Positions 7,064 through 9,444 of a DNA stretch of 9,444 nucleotides are shown here, piece after piece. Where the stretch lies: NCBI GenBank assembly GCA_023381895.1, contig JAMCTA010000073.1, forward strand, positions 1 through 9,444, read 5' to 3'. The position numbers and the translations under genes were made by a program. Numbering within the stretch: position 1 is the stretch's first letter; every line of letters begins with the position of its first letter. Source of the stretch: Chloroflexota bacterium. GTDB taxonomy: Bacteria; Chloroflexota; UBA4733. Under the pieces are notes generated by a model, which did no database searches, was not told where the DNA came from, and worked only from the letters and a program-made list of their open reading frames with translations.

Positions 7064-7166
7064 CTGCGCAGGCGTCGTGTCGCGTTAGGGCAGGCCCGCA
7101 GGCGGGACGACGAGCTCGGTTCCTGCCGGCTCGCCTTGGCGACGTTCGTCGTGGAAGGAGGAAGGT

Positions 7167-7628
7167 ATGGCAGAGCAGTGCCGGGTCAATCGCCGGAGGG
7201 TCTTGCGCTGCGCTGCAGCGAGCGTGGGAGGACTGGTGTTGGGGCCGCTACTCGCTGCATGCCGCGGACCGTCGGGGCCACCGAAGCCGGCGAAAAAGCC
7301 GGTGACCCTGCTCTGGAGCACGTGGGGCGACAGCACCAATCCGAAGGACAATCCCGGCTTCCAGAATAAAAACCTCAAAGCCTTCCTTCCACCGATGACG
7401 GATGGCTACGGTCGCGTGCAGGAGCTCTTCCGCTATGACGACCAGGCCCGCACCGTGCTCAACAGCGCGTACAGCCAGTCGGTGACGCTGAACCAGACCA
7501 CCGTGCAGCAGGCGTTCAGCGCCGCCGCCGAGCAGATCGACCGGATCGAAGCGCAGCTCAACAGCGGCGGTCCAACCAGCAGCACGAAGCAAGCGGCGGT
7601 GCTGCCCTGCACCTATGCCGCCAGCTGA
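7167..7628 (+). CDS. Tat-type lipoprotein, apparently an internally deleted ABC sugar-binding protein
   Basis: A 153-aa product. The N-terminus has NRRRVLR (8-14), a hydrophobic stretch (16-30) and the lipobox LAAC with Cys32, so it should be exported through Tat and lipid-anchored. After a Pro/Lys linker, VTLLWSTWGD (46-55) is the first beta-strand of family-1 extracellular solute-binding proteins. From about residue 64 the sequence resembles the C-terminal helices of the same family: an LKAFLPPM stretch, a basic/aromatic segment, then TTVQQAFSAAAEQIDRIEAQ (111-130). The roughly 300 middle residues that form the sugar-binding lobes are absent. The join near residues 54-66 (bases ~7326-7364) keeps the frame; a short CAATCC repeat (7337-7342, 7349-7354) lies there. 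Ligand binding is improbable, so this is likely a degraded remnant, though a new small lipoprotein is possible. AGGAGG (7156-7161) supports the start. No permease genes are near. Confidence 0.78.
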   Translation: MAEQCRVNRRRVLRCAAASVGGLVLGPLLAACRGPSGPPKPAKKPVTLLWSTWGDSTNPKDNPGFQNKNLKAFLPPMTDGYGRVQELFRYDDQARTVLNSAYSQSVTLNQTTVQQAFSAAAEQIDRIEAQLNSGGPTSSTKQAAVLPCTYAAS

Positions 7629-7635
7629 ACACACG

Positions 7636-7654
7636 CGCTGGGCCACAGCCAGCG
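7636..7654 (+). other. Small hairpin between the lipoprotein and PmoA-like genes
   Basis: CGCTGG (7636-7641) pairs with CCAGCG (7649-7654) around a 7-base loop, just after the lipoprotein stop. There is no T-run. It may be an mRNA stabilising or attenuating structure in an 81-base gap between genes that could share a transcript. Confidence 0.3.
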
Positions 7655-7709
7655 ATGGCGTTCTAAGCCGCAACCTAGGAAGGGCCTCGCCGCCGTGGAG
7701 GAGAAACGC

Positions 7710-8960
7710 ATGCTGGAACTGACGGTTCACGCCGGCACGCTGGCGCGTCAGACGCCGTTGATTTCGGTTGACCTCCCGCGACAGACTATCGCAGCGGCCG
7801 TTGGGCGGCCGGCAGCGGCTGAGCGCGCCGCCCAGCAGCTCTCCTTGCGTGATGCCGCAAGCGCGCTGACCAGCGTTGCCCAGTACGATCCGATCGCCGG
7901 TCGCCTGACCTTCGTCCTGCCGGGCGCCCTTGCCGCCGGCCAAAGCCGCCGGCTCCTGCTGACGTCCGCCGCTCCAGAACACCCCGGCGAGCTGCAGCAT
8001 CCCTGGTACCCGATCCAGGTGACCCAACAACTCGACCGAGTGACCTTCCAGGCCGGCGGCGAAACCTGGGCGACCTATACCTTCCTGGGAGCGCGGCGAC
8101 CCTATTTCTGGCCGCTACTCGGCCCGGCTGGAGCCAGCGTCGTGCGCGGTCAAGGGACACCCGAACATCCACATCACACCGGCCTGGCCCTCACCTATGG
8201 TGGCCACAGCGAAGGTGGCTCGACCAACATCTGGTCGGACTGGGACGAGCCGCCCTTTGGTCCTGGCGGACGCATGCTCCATCGTGGCTTTCGTCGCCTC
8301 ACCTCCGGGCCGGTGTACGGCGAGCTGGTGGAGGACCTCACCTACGTCGACGCTGACGGGGAACCGATCGTCGAAGAGACCCGCACGATTCGCTGTTGGT
8401 GGGCCACCCCTGCTGCACGCTTTCTGGACTTTCAGTGCCGGATCCAGCACTGCTGGGATCGCGGGCCGCGGCCCTTCCTCCTCATGGCCCGGCTCCCGGA
8501 GAGCATGGCGATCCCGACGGTCGGCCGGGTCAGCAACGCCGCCGGCCATCCGGTGCCGCCGGCCAGCAAGGGTGACCGCACCTACCGTGCGGCCTGGGTA
8601 GACGGCTCCGGTCCGGTGAGAGAGCTGCCCCCATCCGCTCCCGCGGCAGCCCCGGAAACGCTAGTGGACCGGACCGGCGCGCGCATGCGCGAGGAGCGCG
8701 GGAGTGCAGGCCCCTGGAACGGTATCGCCCTGTTCGACCATCCGGCGAATCACGGCTACCCGGCGATCGCGGGCAAGTATGCGGTCGTAGCGCAACTCAC
8801 GCACGTCCACTATCCCCCACCGGAAGCTCCGGATGGGCCGTTCTCATTTCGCCAGCGCGTCTATGTCCACGCTGGCGATGAAGAAGCAGCCGGTGTTGCG
8901 CTCCTCGCCGCCGACTATGGCCAGCCGTGCCGGGTCGTCCTGCACGGGGAGAACCGTTGA
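7710..8960 (+). CDS. PmoA-like family (DUF6807) protein
   Basis: A 416-aa protein of the family labelled 'PmoA' / DUF6807, often found beside sugar dehydrogenases. The diagnostic block is RRPYFWPLLGP (129-139), then GTPEHPHHTGLALTYG (149-164) with the HPHH cluster at 153-156, then NIWSDW (173-178). RTIRCW (225-230) and the C-terminal RQRVYVHAGD (381-390) continue the beta-rich fold. There is no signal peptide or membrane segment, so it is cytosolic, and it has no real link to particulate methane monooxygenase. A catalytic role on glycan breakdown products is likely from family context but unproven. The start at 7710 is preferred: GGAGGAG (7697-7703) sits six bases upstream. A GTG at 7695 in the same frame would place that ribosome site inside the coding region. 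It lies 81 bases after the lipoprotein gene and converges on the DUF1080 stub. Confidence 0.88.
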   Translation: MLELTVHAGTLARQTPLISVDLPRQTIAAAVGRPAAAERAAQQLSLRDAASALTSVAQYDPIAGRLTFVLPGALAAGQSRRLLLTSAAPEHPGELQHPWYPIQVTQQLDRVTFQAGGETWATYTFLGARRPYFWPLLGPAGASVVRGQGTPEHPHHTGLALTYGGHSEGGSTNIWSDWDEPPFGPGGRMLHRGFRRLTSGPVYGELVEDLTYVDADGEPIVEETRTIRCWWATPAARFLDFQCRIQHCWDRGPRPFLLMARLPESMAIPTVGRVSNAAGHPVPPASKGDRTYRAAWVDGSGPVRELPPSAPAAAPETLVDRTGARMREERGSAGPWNGIALFDHPANHGYPAIAGKYAVVAQLTHVHYPPPEAPDGPFSFRQRVYVHAGDEEAAGVALLAADYGQPCRVVLHGENR

Positions 8961-8993
8961 TGCACGTCCTTTTGGGAGGCACGAAGGTACTTC

Positions 8994-9182
8994 TTAACGG
9001 GACATCCAGCCTGCGACCGGTCCGTCGCTGGCGCGTACCCAGGCGCGCCTCTCGCCGCTACAGTCAATTACGCCATCCTGGACTGTCCAGCCAGCAGTAT
9101 CTCCCACCACCTCCCAACCCTCCAGCGTCCTGCCGTTGAAGAGCGGGCGGAAGCCGGCTTCCTGTTGCTCCAGTTGTGGCAT
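8994..9182 (-). pseudogene. Truncated DUF1080 (3-keto-disaccharide hydrolase family) N-terminus
   Basis: A 62-aa frame whose residues 10-48 (GFRPLFNGRTLEGWEVVGD, then GWTVQDGVIDCSG and WVRASD) match the start of DUF1080 concanavalin-like domains. That family hydrolyses 3-keto-glycosides and normally runs about 200 residues or more. After WVRASD the similarity stops, and a TAA follows 14 codons later. I found no continuation of the domain in any frame before the convergent PmoA-like gene ends at 8960, so the rest is deleted, not frameshifted. The start region is intact: AGGAG (9192-9188) lies five bases before the ATG. There is no signal peptide. It may still be translated as a non-functional stub. 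It follows a partial Gfo/Idh/MocA-like gene on the same strand, a common partner of DUF1080 enzymes. Confidence 0.75.
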
Positions 9183-9240
9183 GTGAACTCCTCCCGCTTG
9201 GTAACGCCAACGTGTCTCGGGAAGCTGCGGCGCTGCCGGC

Positions 9241-9281
9241 GTTCAGGTCAGCAGCGAGCGGACGGCATATGAACTTTTTTT
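9241..9281 (+). other. AT-rich tract with weak stem and T7 run between the minus-strand genes
   Basis: GTTCA (9241-9245) can pair with TGAAC (9270-9274), directly followed by seven Ts (9275-9281), within the 184-base gap between the partial oxidoreductase and the DUF1080 stub. The stem is only five bases with a long loop, so a plus-strand terminator is weak. On the minus strand, the AT-rich stretch up to about 9310 could hold a promoter, but I find no good -35/-10 pair. Confidence 0.2.
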
Positions 9282-9366
9282 ATGCTCTCCCATATTTTCC
9301 GGAGACATATCGATCGACCACGATGTCCCCAGGATCGCGGCGAGGCGCCGCAACGATCGCCATAGT

Positions 9367-9444
9367 CTAACGCGCGGCCACATCGGCGGACCGGCCGCTC
9401 CGCGCCGCCTCTTGAAAGGCCAGGCACATAGCCAGCGTCATCTT
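9367..9444 (-). CDS. C-terminal end of a second Gfo/Idh/MocA-like oxidoreductase, partial
   Basis: Reading leftward from the window edge, 25 codons precede a TAG (9369-9367). The residues MCLAFQEAARSGR (6-18) match the C-terminal helix common in Gfo/Idh/MocA dehydrogenases, which often end in a Q-E-A/S-A-R-x-G-R segment. The body of the gene is outside the window. It lies 184 bases upstream of the DUF1080 stub on the same strand, which suits a dehydrogenase plus 3-keto-glycoside hydrolase pair. The assignment rests on one short helix and the neighbours. Confidence 0.6.
   Translation of the reverse strand, partial: KMTLAMCLAFQEAARSGRSADVAAR

Noticed and set aside
7695..8960. GTG start of the PmoA-like gene at 7695
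   Set aside because: GTGGAGGAG contains the ribosome binding site for the ATG at 7710, which has ideal spacing.
9176..9370. 64-aa plus-strand frame near the right end
   Set aside because: It spans the ribosome site of the DUF1080 stub and the T7 tract and has no family features or convincing ribosome site.
1..9444. tRNA/rRNA genes, CRISPR arrays, insertion sequences
   Set aside because: No cloverleaf-like or rRNA sequence, regular repeat-spacer pattern, transposase or terminal inverted repeats were seen on either strand.

Overview
The window is GC-rich bacterial DNA with short intergenic gaps and strong GGAGG-type ribosome binding sites. The gene types (a Tat-type lipoprotein solute-binding protein, several Gfo/Idh/MocA, PmoA-like and DUF1080 carbohydrate genes, an RND pump) would fit a Thermomicrobia-like Chloroflexota genome. 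That placement is an inference from general character only; no marker gene is present.

Layout. Left block (1-4345, + strand): the last codons of a gene that overlaps the next start, probably the periplasmic adaptor; a full-length RND efflux transporter (103-3291); and a TIGR01777/YfcH-type SDR epimerase (3431-4345). Middle block (4346-5237, + strand): two paralogous micro-genes of 52 and 54 aa (4491-4649 and 4971-5135). They share a conserved leader-like part (Arg-Arg-Arg-Leu-Leu-Lys, a hydrophobic stretch, Ala-Ser-Gly) and differ in short Gly/Lys/His-rich tails. A hairpin-rich spacer separates them, and a 13-bp-stem intrinsic terminator ends the block. This is the most novel part of the window.

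Right block (5373-9444): a carbohydrate-metabolism neighbourhood. A Gfo/Idh/MocA oxidoreductase lies on the minus strand. It diverges from a plus-strand series: a cupin, a 153-aa Tat/lipobox lipoprotein that looks like an ABC sugar-binding protein lacking its middle, and a PmoA-like (DUF6807) protein. Converging from the right on the minus strand are the last 25 codons of a second Gfo/Idh/MocA-like protein and a 62-aa N-terminal stub of a DUF1080 (3-keto-disaccharide hydrolase family) protein.

How they fit together. Gfo/Idh/MocA dehydrogenases, DUF1080 hydrolases, PmoA-like proteins and sugar-binding lipoproteins commonly cluster in glycan/glycoside catabolic loci. Here at least two members are truncated, so the right block looks like an eroding sugar-utilisation locus. 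The micro-gene pair shows selection on its protein sequence: of 27 conserved residues in the aligned core, 18 are encoded by different synonymous codons. It appears to be a real, undescribed small-protein family.
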